A stretch of DNA of 64,000 nt from Onchidella celtica (GCA_963931925.1 OZ007570.1:54345880-54409879); one strand, 5' to 3'. Positions 37,201 through 48,592 are shown, counted from the first letter of the stretch. Notes: generated by a model not told the origin, from the letters alone. A program made the numbers and translations.

Positions 37201-40200
37201 TACTTTTCCCCACAGGTGATCTTGTTGGAGTAGAAATGGAAGCCTTTGCTAAGGAAATGTCTGTGGCCTTATTTACTAGAAATTTGCACCCTGTTGGAAC
37301 AGCTTACTATACTCAGCCTGACAGATCTGAGTTTTTGCCCACTATAGCTCTCTGTGCCAATGGTTATGATGTTGTTGTGGAAGTGTACTGGCAAAACATG
37401 ATGAGGGGAGCACCTGTTTTGAGTGTGGTTAGTACTGCTTTTTTTTGAAAATCATAGTGTCTTCGTGGTCAGGTATTCAGTAAGATTTATTGCACCTGTT
37501 TTGATTCCAGAAGTATAGCTCAAAGCACTGCATTTGATTGAGGAAACATGCAAATTCTGAATGTTGTTGATAATGCACTCATTGAAATGGAAAGTCAAAA
37601 TGTGGCAAAACAAAAATGTTATATGTACCAAAACCTCACGTAAGAAATAATACAGAAACGCTACAATAAAATGCAAAGGAAAAGGGAAGCTGAAGCCCTC
37701 AAGCCTTGCTGTGACTGCACAGATTTTCTTTGGTTTTTATATTTCGTCATTGAAATTAAAGTATGAAAGAGAGAAATAGTAAATACATGTACATGTTTAG
37801 GTAAAGGTGATATTTGGTGTTTGAAGCCAACATCTTGTATTTTATAGTTTTAAAGGAATGGTTATTTTATGTTTTGAGAAGGATCAGGTAAAAAGTTTGA
37901 GAGGTGACATGAAAGACAGTAGTAGTTACTGGATGATTAAGATTATGAAATGGATGGAGAATTTGAAATGAACATCACAGTTAATGAGGGCATTGGTCAG
38001 ATAAAAAAAAAGGAATGTTTATTGTGTTAAAGGTTCCACAGTTACCCAATCAATTCTGGGCCAGGAAAAAAAAATGAATGTTTCTGTCCACATAACGTGG
38101 CTTTTGGAGAAACAACATTCAGCCTAAACCATGACAGTAGATCACTACAGCAATGCAATACATGTATTTTAATCAATATCAGACATATGAAGTATTGCAC
38201 TTTCAGTCACTTAATCCATTTCCTGGAGTTTAGACATTTTGTGAGCCAACATTGAATTATTTTTGTTGTGCCTCCTGTAAAAATTCCAAAATAGGAGTTA
38301 GATGGATATACAGAGTTTGTGCAAACCTGAGCCAGAACTTTGTAACCTTTAAAATAATTTGACAGGAAGACTGGATAAGGGAGGGTGGGGCATTGCAAGT
38401 AAAATATAGAATAAAAGTTACAGCGCATGTAATAATTACAGTAATACAAGTAATTTTGCTGTGGAGATTCATCCTTTTGTAACAGGAGGTAACTGCAAGA
38501 GTTGCACTACTTTAAATTTCTCTTGTGTTTGCACAGGTGAATCTAGAGCACTGGTGTTTACCACCTGGTTCCAGTGTTGACCACACTACCAACACAGTCT
38601 ATGTCAAGGAGCATTTGGCTCCAGTGTCTATCCAGGCTCCTTACAGTCTCCACAAAGGTAATACATGGACATGTCTTTCATTGTGGCAAAATCTCTGTCC
38701 AAATCAGTACACTGTATATAAGCCAACTTATCCGTGTGAAGCAGCAACACAAACAAGTCTTCAATATCAGTTTCAAAATACACATATATATATATGTACA
38801 TAATTTGCTGGTAAGGACATATGGTTAGATACTCCTGATGAAATGGACATTAGATAGTGGCCTAAACCTTGTGACATCCTCTCTGAATGAGCCTATATAG
38901 CATGGTTTAATAACTACTCTGAAATCACTGTTTCGCATTCCTGAGCAGTATAATAATAAATTTGATGCAAATCTATTGCAATCTTACCCCAGCAGTCATT
39001 AACACCCTTTTTCATGATTATAAAAATTTCATATTCAGGTTTTGTTTTGACACATTCCAGTTTTAGAGAAAGTGCATCTGTTATCTCTGGATTGTGTCTG
39101 GACTTCCTCAGCCTATCCAGTTACAGTATAAGCTCACTTGGTACCTTTAATCTCAGTTTAAATCTCAGTTCACGAGAATCTTTTTAACACTGAAGTTTAC
39201 TACATTGAAAGAAACTGTACGCTGTTCCTAAAATTTATTGTATGAGTTATGATTGCCACAATCATCATTAGCCTCACTGTACTCTTTCACCATCTTGACC
39301 ACAGGTCATCTCATTGTCCATCTCACATATTGGCGTCTCACCAGTTTTGTTCCTTTTACAGGGAACATTTCAAAGTTTTTGTCACTTTTGTATGTGGCAA
39401 AAATGTTTCTGCTTGTAACTTCAAAACTACATGTATCACTACAGTTCACAGACTGTAGATCTAACCATGATCAATAATGAAGTAAGTCACAACTCAAAAC
39501 CACCAAAGTCATTGATATGCCAATAAGTTAAATGGACAACAGTTTGTTAGAAATTGGCCTCCATAACAGATCTGTAGATAATTTACCGCAGCCACACTAT
39601 GACAAATGATTATCACGACAGTAGGCCTATACTTTCCTTTAATTTCATGATCACATAATGCCCCCTCAAAATTCACCCTTGCTGCAATAATCTTCAAAAG
39701 AAAGAAAAGAGTGGTACATACTGATAATTGCTGTTGTGGTTTTTTTTCAGGCTATAATCATTTTGAAGTTCGGCTCACAAAAAAGTTTGGTGGTGACAAA
39801 CCCCCACCACCAGCTGTTGTCTTATCAACGGCCACACCTCTTGATCCTCCCCCCAATTCCTGCCTGAAGCTGGACTTCCTCAGGTTTTGGGCTGTCAATG
39901 AAGGTAGGGAGAAACACACATTTCTCTAGGTTGAATGCCCAAGTAGAGTAGCTATAATAATAGTTCGTCCATCAGGTATGATGATGACCTTAACAACACC
40001 AGAGGAATAAAGAACAGAAATTGTTGAGAATTTCAACACATGGACAATAAAAAGAACTAAAGGACACAGAGGACAGAATGGAAAGACTGTTCTTTCATGA
40101 CTTATGGCTTCTCATGTGACTGATAAGTCCTATTTTTGCCCTGCAGACCCTTCCGCATAAATGACAAGAGTGCTCCGTTGGTTCAGTACCACTGGGCCTT

Positions 40201-43200
40201 TTCTTGCGCCGTTCTCTTTTTTTGATAGCCTGCTGGACTCTGTCAGCTTCCCATGCTTTGCTGCCTCTGGTAAGGGCCGCCCTCCAATTTGCACGATCAA
40301 GCGAGAGCTTTTCCCACTCACTCACATCAATGGCAAAGGCCTTCAGTGATTGCTTGAGAGTGTCTTTGTAACGTCTCTTTGGGGCCCCAACATTCCTCAT
40401 TCCATTGGAGAGCTCAGAGAAGAAGATTTGCTTAGGGAGTCTGGAGTCGGGCATTCTGACAACATGTCCTGCCCAACGTAGCTGAATTTTTTTTCAGGTG
40501 GCAGAAGATGCTCAATTCCTTGGCACGATTGAGGACCTCAGTGTCTGGAATTTTATCCTGCCATTTGATCCTTAGGATCTTTCTAAGGCAGGCCAGATGA
40601 AAGTGATTTAGCTTTCTGGCATGCGATTGGTACACTGTCCAGGTTTCAGCCCCATAGAGTAGGGTGGGAAGGACCACAGCATTGTACACTTTCAGCTTAG
40701 TGTCTGTGCGAATGCCGGCAACATCCCACACTCTCTTTCGAAGCCTGCCAAATGCAGAGCTGGCTTTGCTGATTCTTGAGAGAATTTCAGTATCAACACG
40801 AGCCGCGGAAGACAGTGTACTGCCAAGATAGGTGAAGTTCTCCGACACCTTCAGAAGACTGTCATGGACTTTGATATTTGGGGTCACAGGATACTTGTCG
40901 TCTGGAGTAGGCTGATGGAGCACTTCCGTCTTCTTTGTGCTTATTGTGAGGCCAAAGTTATCACAGGCACTAGAGAACTTATCAACACAGTTTTGCATGC
41001 TATCCTCATCGTGTGCCAGAAGTGCACAATCATCAGCAAATAGTAGGTCACAGACTTGAGTACTTTTGGTTTTGGTTTTTGCCTGAAGTCTCCTGAGGTT
41101 GAATAGACTGCCATCAGTTCGGTACTTGATGCTTACCCCTTGAGGAGGAGAGCTAAAGGCTTCTTGTAGCATTGCAGAGAACATGATGCTGAACAGAGTT
41201 GGGGCTAAGACACAACCCTGTTTTACCCCATTTGTGACAGCAAAGGGCTCTGAAACACTGCCGTTGCTTTTGACTGCAGCTTGCATGCCATCATGAAACT
41301 GGCGCACTATTGTGATGAATTCGGGTGGACACCCAAACTTCGCCAAGATTTTCCAGAGGCCTTCACGACACACCGTGTCAAATGCTTTTGTGAGGTCAAC
41401 AAATGTGATATACAGCGCTTTATTTTGTTCCATGCATTTTTCCTGAATCTGTCTGGCAGCAAAAATCATATCCGCCGTTCCCCTCTCTTTACGAAAGCCA
41501 CATTGGCTCTCGGGAAGCAAGTCATTTGACGAGAGGTGATCAAGAAGGCGATTCAGAAGCATTCTTGCCAATATTTTGCCAGCAATTGAAAGTAGAGAGA
41601 TTCCCCGATGGTTGTCACAGACTTAGCTGTCCCCTTTGTTTTTGTACAGATGGATGATTGAAGCATCTTTGAAGTCCTGTGGCAGCTTCCCTGCTTTCAA
41701 CATATGATTGAACAACTCGGTCAACCTTTCAATAAGCTTTTCTCCACCGAAGGCATACACCTCAGCAGGAATTGAATCCACGCCTGGTGATTTGTTAAAG
41801 GACATCTGATTTGTGGCAGTTCGGGTCTCATTTGCTGTGAATGGCTTGGCAAGAGCTGCATTAATAGGAGTCTGAGGGAGGCGGTCAATGGACTCAGTAT
41901 TTATATTTGATGGCCGATTTAGCACACCTCCGAAATGTTCTGCCCAACGCTGAATTATGGCATTCAATTCAACAATGCGTGTTGAACCATCTGACGCAAG
42001 AAGTGGCGTAGTGCCAGAGCGGGATGGTCCAAACACAGCTCGGAGGCTCTCAAAGAACTTTCTAGTGTTGTTTGTGTCGGCATATTTCTGAGTTTCTCTT
42101 ACTCGCTCTTCAAGCCAGTCATTTTTCATTTTCCTCAGCTTCTTCTGGAGTACACCCTTACATGCACGCAGTGCATCAACTTTTGCTGTGGAAGAGGGGT
42201 CACTGCAGTGAGCTTGGATGAGACTATTTTTTTCTTTGATGAGCACTTTGATTTCATTATCATTATCATTGAACCAGTCCTGGTGCTTGCGGACAGGAAA
42301 ACCAACTGTGCTGCTGGCGCAAGAGTGTACAGTCGTATTTAGGTCAGTCCAGCTCTGTTCAATGTTCTCAGGGTCAAAAGTCACGCAATCTCATTTTGAG
42401 GAGAGTTCTGATGAGAGCTCGCTCTGTTTCTCAGCTGAGCAGAGTTTTGAAACATTTAGGCGTTTAGGTGGCGCTTTCCCTTGAGGGCGTCTATTGCGCC
42501 TCAATGTTAGTCTGAGCTTGCAAACAATGAGTCTGTGGTCAGTTCCACACTCGGCACCACACATCGCCTTTGTTACAAGGACATCCTTTCTGTCAGTCTT
42601 CCTCACAATGACATAGTCTATGAGATGCCAATGCTTTGAGCGGGGATGCATCCATGACGTTCTGTTTCTCACGGGGAGACTAAAATTTGTGTTGGTAATG
42701 AACAGGCCAAATTCAGCGCACAAAGTAAGTAAGCGCAACCCATTGTTATTGCATGAACCAACTCCATGAGGGCCCAAAACATTTGGCCACGCTGAGATTT
42801 CGGAGCCAACCCTAGCATTGAAGTCCCCCAAGAGAATCAGCTTATCAGCTGCCGGGACAGAGCATATGACAGATTCTAGATCAGAATAGAACTTGTCTTT
42901 GGCTTCATCTGGGTTTATCATGGTGGGCGCATATGCGCTAATGAGGGTGGCTGACTGGCTTTTCCCAACTGGGATCCTGAGTGTCATTATCCTGTCATTT
43001 ATTTCAATTGGCATGGACTGCAAATTTCTGACAAGGTCATTTTTAATTGCAAACCCAACACCATATTGTCTCGGTTCGACTGCACCCTTGCCTTTCCAGA
43101 AGAAGGTGTATCCACCACTGAGCTCTTTGAGTTGGCCACTATCAGGGAGCCTGGTCTCACTGAGTGCCACTATGTCCAGGTTGTACCTGCTGAGCTCAAT

Positions 43201-46200
43201 GGCAATAAGTGCAGTGCGTCTTTCCGGGTTGTTTGAGTTGTCCTGTAGTGTGCGTATATTCCAGGCTCCTAGCCTGAGTAAGCTGAATTTCTTTTTGTTT
43301 CGACCACAAAAAGGGATCCCCACTGGTCGCGGTATACCAGTCAGGGTGATGTGAAGTGGGCTTTCTTTAGGGCACCTTTTCTAGCCCCTTCCTCAGTTGA
43401 GGTGAGCAGTGCTATCCTTAAATAAGGCTGCTCAGCTACTGCGGGTGCTGCCTCCCCACGCCTCCACTTCAATCGACGATGAAGTGACCATAGCCCACAG
43501 CCACCAACGTGTAGGTCTGTGCTAACAGCTTCCAGTCTATCCAAACCTGCTGCCACCGCACTCGCCCATCGCCGTTGGAATTTTGAGAGGAAAGAAGACG
43601 AGACAAAGATGAAAGAAGACGAGGTGAGTGTTAAGACTGGCGCAAAGAATTTGTTTTTAGTGAGAAAGAGCTGCGCAAACATCAGACTCACTCTCTCGCC
43701 TGGACACAACTTATCCAAGTGGCAAGACAGGGTCAAGACGACTGGAAATGTATCCAGGTGCAGGAGGATGCCAGAGGGACAGTCATATTGCCTGACCGGC
43801 TGCCTGTAGGCTACTCTTAGCGGTGTGGTCATAGGCTTGTTTGCCTAAATCACAGACGAAGAATTGAGCAAACTTCCCGGACGCAGCTTCGAAGCTGGCG
43901 GCAGCAGGCCAGTGGTTGATTGATAGGGCAGATGGCAATATACCGTCACTCTGGCCTGGATATCGTGACACAGAGCATCCACCAGTATTGGTGTTCTTTG
44001 GTTTGGGTCTTTCACCCTAGTCAGTTGGGACTGCGAGGCTGTGGAGCTACTCTCACTTTATTTATCCTTGGTTTTTGTTTTGAATGAATGAAAGTATTGA
44101 AGTTACAAATTTTGATATTGATCATTCATGAATTTTATGAAACAGGTTGTAACAGCATAGAGAAAGAATACATGTAATATGGAATAAATGCATGTGCATC
44201 ATGTATAATTTATCACACATACATCATACATGTAATTATATTTGAAATACATGTACACAAGATATGTACATTTCCCACTCTTTGGGATGTACATGACACA
44301 CATGTGTTTGCATGGCACTAGGGATTGCATGCACATGCGCACTGTATTTTGTCAAGTTTGTATTATACAACTTTTACAAGGATAATTTATTGATTTGATT
44401 ATGTATTAGAAGGAGCTTTTACTGTAAATGTAGTTTAACATGCCATGTTTTCTAATGTACCCAGCTAGCAATTTGGTCAAGATTGGTGATCTTGTAGGAT
44501 GGGGACTTCATTACATTGACGATGCCCTTCATCATGATGAGGAACAACTGGTCATTTGTTATTTAACAGTCAACCGCAAAATTCTGCTGGTCAGAGTTGT
44601 TTACCAACCCCCTGGAGGGTTTTATCCACTTGTTGTCTTGCCACCAGGATGTAAGTAGATCATGTGACACAGTAACACCATAAGAGTAGTTTATTGTGTT
44701 TCTCTTACACAGCATATATATATGTAAGTAGATCCCTAACCTCTAAGAATTTATTCAATTATCAGGTGACCTGCTACAGTGGACTTCACTTGATTTGAAC
44801 TCGCATGAGTTGAACTTCTTTTAAGTTGATCTTTTTTGGTGGAACAGGCACTGTTACATCATATTTTATACTAAAAATAAAACGGTTGTGTTGGCTTCGA
44901 TTCAAGTGTGGCAATGCCTGTGTTGCTTTCGATTTCCTGTCCCACCTCTTATTTCAATTCTTGAATCCCAATCGGATGAGTTGATCTCGATTATCCGACC
45001 AATGAAATTGAGTCGGCATCTCAACTATCCAACACCGACACACCCCCATCGGCGAAGCAATGTACAGCACGCTGATAGGCTAGTCTAATCTAGTCCTCTC
45101 CGAAGGGTTTCCCCTCTTCAAGGTCTCTCTTTGTTTTCACGCACAGTCACGCAGGCAGTGAGTCCACGTGGGTTCATACCACTACACACGGTGTCATGGA
45201 CAATGCCCCCCCCCCACTCTAAGCCCTTCTCCCATGCAGACTTCAAAAATACCACCACCCAACCCCAAATGCAAAGGAACGCCGATAGGCTTGTCCCCAA
45301 GTCCAGCTTTCAAAGGCTATCAAAAGGTGTAGCGTCGGCATTTGAATTGTTGCTCAACAGATTGCAATATTATCTCATTTTCTCCTAAGCCGACTATCAT
45401 CTATCATGTGTCTAAGAACCAATCACAGACATCCTCTGAAATGACCGTCATCCCAAATGTTCACATTGGTTCATTAATATGTGCCGGACGGGGTGAAATC
45501 ATTGTTTAGCACTTGGGGGCCATGCCTAATTATCATGCTTCGTTCTCAAGAAAATTACAGCTGTCAGTACCATAAGTTAGATCATTGGTTACAGGGGTTG
45601 AGGCAAAAGTTTCATTGGTTCATTCATTGTCAAGCGTGATTAGGCATAGCAGCGAATGTTTTCATACCAATCAGATAAAAACCACATGCAGTGTTAATCG
45701 GCAAGGGTCAGTGCGACCCAGATAAGATTCTCCTGTGAGTAAAGTCACTGATTCGATCAGCGGGCTTAACCAGTAGCACAGGCTGGGGGTTTAATGCCCA
45801 GACACTAAAGGATATCTCAAATTCACGTATCGCATCCTGTCATCTAATTCATGATCTTATGAGTGGCAAGCTAAGATTAGAAACTGTAGAGCATTGACTG
45901 ACCATGAATCAGTTTGAATGCGTTCCTCCGACCCCCCCTCCCCATTGAATGTAATGTTAATACATGTAGTGGTTATATCCCCTGACATTGGGTCGGCGAC
46001 GGATGGGTCGAGCAACGGATGTGTTGATCTTTTTTTTACCCCCTGACGACATCAACTCAAGCATAGTTGACTAATACCATAGCAACTAGATATCTGTTTC
46101 TCTTAAGAAACATGGGTCAAAATATGGCAAAAAGAAAAAGTATTTTATTATGTCATTTTTGTCTTATATGTATTTCAGAATCTACGCTTTGGTACAAAGA

Positions 46201-47011
46201 ACTTTTTCTTTTTGCCAATTTTGACTTTGTTTCAAAGCTTGCTTCGACCCCACAGATTTTCTGTGGTTTTTGTAATATTTTGTCAATTTTCTGAGGGGAG
46301 AGAGCATGTGATAGAAGGAGTGAGAATGTGATGGGAAGAGAGAGAGAGGGGGTGGGGAGAGGGAGTGTGGGAGAGAGAGGAATGAGTTTTTATTACTTGT
46401 AAAGCGCATTGAGCATTTATTGGAAATGCGCTATATAAATGTAATTTATTATTATTATTATTATTATTCTTTTTCTAGATGTAGTGAGTGCTCCCTACTA
46501 TAGTATACACAGATGTTTTTGTCCCACTGTATTGATTTGATTGTAGCCTGCGGAGGGACGTGTTTAATGATAAACTTCAAACTATTGTGCAATTGTTTTC
46601 TCTTCAACAGTGAATGAAGTTACTTTAGAGTTCAGTGCAACGATTATCAAACAGCATCCCATCACTACGGAAGATGTGGACATACTGGTGAAAGAAGCCA
46701 AGGAACTGATGGAGAAAGAGAAAGTCATTTTAGCTAATGGAGGTGACCCTTCAACTGAGTTGGCTGATGCTGCCTTATTCAGATCTCTGCCAAGTGCAGA
46801 AGCTGGTGAAAAAACTGGCAACCAGCCCCTGTCATCTGGACAGCCAGATGAAATGGTGAAAGACAAAAGAATAGAAAATAGCGCAAAGCCAAACAAAATG
46901 TCAACGAATATAACAGAACTGTCATCGAAAGACAAGAAATTGAAAAGAACTCCATCCAAGAAGTCAGTGCATGGAGACCATAAAAGTTCTAGAAGCTGTA
47001 TGATTTTGTGA
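24026..47011 (+). CDS. Four-SPRY-domain protein with C-terminal CaaX box (15 exons, 848 aa)
   Basis: Coding exons, joined by GT-AG signals and frame: 24026-24197, 24845-25006, 26321-26408, 28169-28286, 29729-29858, 30622-30768, 31159-31356, 34689-34817, 35482-35649, 36259-36420, 37216-37427, 38537-38657, 39751-39903, 44465-44650 and 46611-47011. They sum to 2547 nt with no internal stop. The protein has four SPRY-like domains (about residues 1-180, 181-345, 385-562 and 563-730), each B-type domain being followed by a charged helix. The order is A-B-A-B and the intron phases of the two halves match, so the gene arose by internal duplication. SPRY folds bind proteins or peptides. The closest architecture I can recall is SPRYD3, which has two such domains. 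The tail is hydrophilic, has a lysine-rich stretch (KDKKLKRTPSKK) and ends CMIL. A C-a-a-L ending is a geranylgeranyltransferase-I type prenylation signal, suggesting membrane attachment. Weak points are the GTTAGA donor of exon 5 and the GTTAGT donor of exon 11. Confidence 0.85.
25151..25801 (-). mobile_element. hAT-type element remnant with transposase C-terminal fragment
   Basis: The element has inverted ends (CAGGTATGTCAAACTGAAGG left; the right end reversed reads CAGGCATGTCAAACATGCGG). A perfect 8-base duplication GTCTATAT flanks it (25143-25150 and 25802-25809). On the minus strand near 25600-25672 it encodes MFGSTYVCEQLFSFMK, the hAT dimerisation-domain signature, soon followed by stops. 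It is a deletion derivative, 651 bp, in intron 2 of the multi-SPRY gene. Confidence 0.85.
26735..28047. mobile_element. Solo LTR, 1313 bp
   Basis: The unit starts TGTCACGAGTGG and ends TTTGTGACA, so it has TG...CA termini and a short TGTCAC/GTGACA inversion. It is flanked by an identical 5-base duplication GTCAG (26730-26734 and 28048-28052). A polyadenylation signal AATAAA lies at 27940-27945. There is no primer-binding site or internal region, so recombination between two LTRs left a solo copy. The TGTCACGAGTGG-type start suggests a Ty3-like LTR, but that class call is inference. Confidence 0.8.
27476..27710. repeat. 38 bp tandem repeat inside the solo LTR
   Basis: The unit GAAATGATAATGTACTATTG plus CCACGTTGATGGGCTATT repeats exactly every 38 bases from 27476 (27514, 27552, 27590, 27628, 27666). 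Degenerate remnants follow to about 27780. Five copies are nearly identical, so the expansion is recent relative to the LTR. Confidence 0.9.
28402..29028. mobile_element. piggyBac-like MITE
   Basis: Both borders are TTAA (28398-28401 and 29029-29032). The termini are CCCTAGTCCTGC on the left and, reversed, CCCTCGTCCCACG on the right. TTAA targets with CCC-type ends are the piggyBac signature. The 627-base interior is non-coding and contains GGCC/CGCG-rich short palindromes. It lies in intron 4 of the multi-SPRY gene. Confidence 0.75.
29729..34817 (+). CDS. Multi-SPRY gene exons 5-8: SPRY domain B1 and helical linker
   Basis: Residues 181-381. The B-type domain is more diverged. RIGWGIHYNPAY and EQLVYCYVTAGMKVA align with domain B2, and PEGGFYPVVLLSQG corresponds to the SPRY strand that usually reads G-x-x-F/Y-P-hh. 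Exon 8 ends in a charged, probably helical stretch (FLDEKFKTEMAEAKKILQTD) linking to the second half. The intron between exons 7 and 8 holds the RTE-like LINE. Confidence 0.8.
32205..34540 (+). mobile_element. RTE-like LINE, 5'-truncated and internally deleted
   Basis: The open frame 32235-34388 (717 codons) starts inside an AP-type endonuclease domain: VYAPTS, GDFNAKVG at residues 44-51, RNQIDYILI, TDHILV. It continues into a reverse transcriptase with NYRTIALIS, FIDYSKAFDSV (about 504-514), GVRQGCILSP and RYADD (about 601-605). The first residues of the endonuclease are missing. After about residue 705 the frame jumps to sequence typical of the extreme C-terminus (ISELTRKAKDR.GW.RF in another frame), so the thumb/connection part is deleted. 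The 3' end is a TGACAGG tandem repeat (34512-34535), as expected for RTE-type 3' tails. It sits in intron 7 of the multi-SPRY gene, in sense orientation. Confidence 0.85.
35482..37427 (+). CDS. Multi-SPRY gene exons 9-11: SPRY domain A2
   Basis: Residues 382-562. This is the best-preserved SPRY domain. It has NFFLLRIRSL, then GVGVAGKDFPLNKYPG, SVGWSSKDGKLYRN, GDLVGVEMEAF, ALFTRNLHPVGTA and FLPTIAL. Exon 11 equals exons 3 plus 4 of domain A1, so one intron was lost here or gained in A1. Other phases agree between A1 and A2. Confidence 0.85.
36131..36258 (+). repeat. 41 bp unit repeated three times at a 3' splice site
   Basis: GAAATTACGCTAAAGTTTGA starts at 36131, 36172 and 36213. Each unit ends TGTGTTTTGTT. 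The third copy runs straight into the acceptor TTTGCCAG of exon 10 of the multi-SPRY gene at 36258, so the pre-acceptor region (possible branch point and U/G-rich tract) has been triplicated. Confidence 0.95.
38537..47011 (+). CDS. Multi-SPRY gene exons 12-15: SPRY domain B2 and prenylation tail
   Basis: Residues 563-848. VGWGLHYIDDALHHDEEQLV and PPGGFYPLVVLPPG align with domain B1, and exon phases are the same as exons 5-8. The last exon opens with the final SPRY strand (NEVTLEFSATI) and then a helix (DVDILVKEAKELMEKEK) matching the linker after B1. A serine-, lysine- and proline-rich tail follows and ends S-C-M-I-L at the stop 47009-47011. The tail has no counterpart after B1. The antisense LINE sits in the intron before exon 14. 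Confidence 0.8.
39965..44050 (-). mobile_element. Near-complete LINE (endonuclease, reverse transcriptase, C2H2-like finger), inactivated
   Basis: The minus-strand frame runs from about 43323 to 40095. It has an endonuclease (AWNIRTLQ, LSETRLP, GDFNARVG, LIDYVIV, TDHRLIVCKL), a linker, and a reverse transcriptase (DNHRGISLLS, FVDLTKAFDTV, GVKQGCVLAP, FADDCALLA). A C-terminal region ends in C-x2-C-x12-H-x3-H. Frame breaks are TGA at 42391-42393, TAA at 41623-41625 (both in frame, nonsense changes), and a +1 shift at an A8 run (40487-40494 on the minus strand). The 3' end after the stop is ~130 bases ending in an ATT-type repeat at 39965. 43324-44050 is the probable 5' untranslated part, and no TSD was found. 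It lies antisense in intron 13 of the multi-SPRY gene. Confidence 0.8.
44774..44815. mobile_element. Isolated pogo/Tigger-like terminus
   Basis: TA followed by CAGTGGACTTCACTTGATTT and then GTTGAAC-type repeats looks like one end of a CAGT-type pogo/Tigger element. Related GAGTTGA/TCAACT motifs occur at 44960-45035 and again near 46055 and 47830-47870, but I could not pair it with a clear opposite end. Confidence 0.35.
45305..45795 (+). mobile_element. Truncated copy of the piggyBac-like family found at 59673-60424
   Basis: This segment matches the reverse complement of 59673-60195 along its length. Shared stretches include GTTGCTCAACA, AATATTATCTCATTTTCTC, TTATCATGCTTCGTTCTCA and GGCATAGCAGCGAATGTTTT. 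The right limit, GGGTTTAAT, corresponds to the GGGTTAAT border of the other copy. The left part of the family is absent here. Confidence 0.65.
46385..46470 (+). repeat. SINE/LINE-type 3' tail
   Basis: GTAAAGCGCATTGAGCATTT and GCGCTATATAAATGTAA followed by (ATT)n form the recognisable 3' end of a widespread tRNA-derived SINE or CR1/L2-like tail in aquatic animals. The body upstream (46260-46385) is GA-rich and was not matched to a tRNA head. Confidence 0.5.
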
Positions 47012-48592
47012 TACATGTATCTGGAACAATGTGTACAGGGTACTTAAACTAAAGTTGAGATGCTTCTTCATTATTTCCTTCTCACTGTATATTTATGGGT
47101 ACATGCATTGCAATTAGGCTGTCAAAGCACAGTGGAGCAAGCATAATTCGAAGTTGGTGGGAAATGGATTATACTTTGATTTACCAAAGTTCGGTTTACA
47201 TCTGAGGAGAGAAATAACCATTTTTATTTTGCAGTCTGCCCCATACCATACATGTAATTACATCCTCTTGAAGACTCCCACCCATCCCCAACATATACAT
47301 ACAAAAAAGTGCAAAGGAACCTGTATCACTATCAGTGTAGGAGTCATGAGATCTTTTGATCGTTTTTTTCTTTAGAGGTGACCCTACCGTAGCGGTAAAA
47401 CAGAAAAGCAACATTGAATGGCTTAGATCTGGTAGGTAGTTCTGGTCAGGAAACTGTGTTCCCTGTCTTTTTCTTCGCCGCATGTTCATGTATTGTGTGT
47501 GATGTCATCAATCGATAAATTTACTGGCCATAATGTGTATGCGTGTTGTTGGTTGATATAATTGGTCACTGAGGCAGATAACACTGCGTGCAGGGGGCCA
47601 GACCCTTACCACTGCCACCCTCCGCGGCATGTTTCTCGCTTGGTCAGGACAGACAAGTAAGGGGGAGGCTCTGTAGCCTACCCACTGCATCATTTTTGGC
47701 ACCTTTGGCTTTACTGTCCCCCTCGCTCGATCGCTGCTAAGAGTAAAGAGTTGTTGATCAGGCCTGTGTCAGCGTGTTTGTGGAAACTGGTTTTCACGGC
47801 CATGGGACTGGAAATCAGAAGTTACAACATTGAGTTGATTGAGGATGAGAGCTCTCAATCAACTCGATTTATCAGAATTTTGGTGGTTTGAACTCAAATT
47901 AGCAGTGAATGTTTAATAGAGATAAAGAAGGGAAAAAAAAGCTCATTTCAAAATCACCTCAATATAGCAGAAATTCAAATTACCAAAGTTCGGTTTACAT
48001 GAACTCCTATACATGTACTGTATTATGTTGCAGTCCATTCCAACATTCAGGAAATGTAAGATTTCATGTAATAACAATGGCAAAATCTTACAACCTTTCA
48101 CTGACATTATTATCTTCATTTAAACAAAATTTTACAATTTTTGGTACAATTTAAATATGAATGTTACATACTACGATGTGTGATTGTGCTCTTTCATCCT
48201 TTCTTGATCAGTGTATGATACTCCCACAACAGCTGTGTGAAGCACTAATGTAACACATGTACGTGTATACATGCACAGTGTGCACAGGTGTACAACTACA
48301 ACATTCTTTTAATGCATGAGAAAGATGACACAGGCTCTGCTTTATAATGAGTAGATGATGGAAACAGAAATTAAAATTCCTCTGGTCTCCAGTTTTACAC
48401 ACACATCAAAACTTTATCACAGATGAATTCTGCTTAAGGCCAGTGGGACTTGTGTTTGATGGGTAACTGTGGGGTGCACCCCAGCTTTGATTTCCTTAGT
48501 GACAGACAATGTACAATTGATATTCCAAGCCCGCCTGTGAAAAATTAAGTTTATATACTTTATCATAGTACATGTATCAGTATATGTGTCTA
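47012..48592. other. 3' flank of the multi-SPRY gene
   Basis: This should hold the 3' untranslated region, but no AATAAA is placed with confidence close to the stop. The phrase TTACCAAAGTTCGGTTTACAT occurs twice (near 47182 and 47982), marking a dispersed repeat. No coding exon was recognised. Confidence 0.4.

Noticed and set aside
42893..43354. 153-codon plus-strand frame opposite the LINE endonuclease
   Set aside because: It is antisense to a clear endonuclease domain and has no independent support.
46440..46470. CRISPR-like or satellite array at the ATT repeat
   Set aside because: It is a plain trinucleotide microsatellite forming the tail of a retroelement.
46582..47016. 144-codon minus-strand frame
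   Set aside because: It is the complement of the last exon of the multi-SPRY gene, whose sense frame is fixed by splicing continuity.
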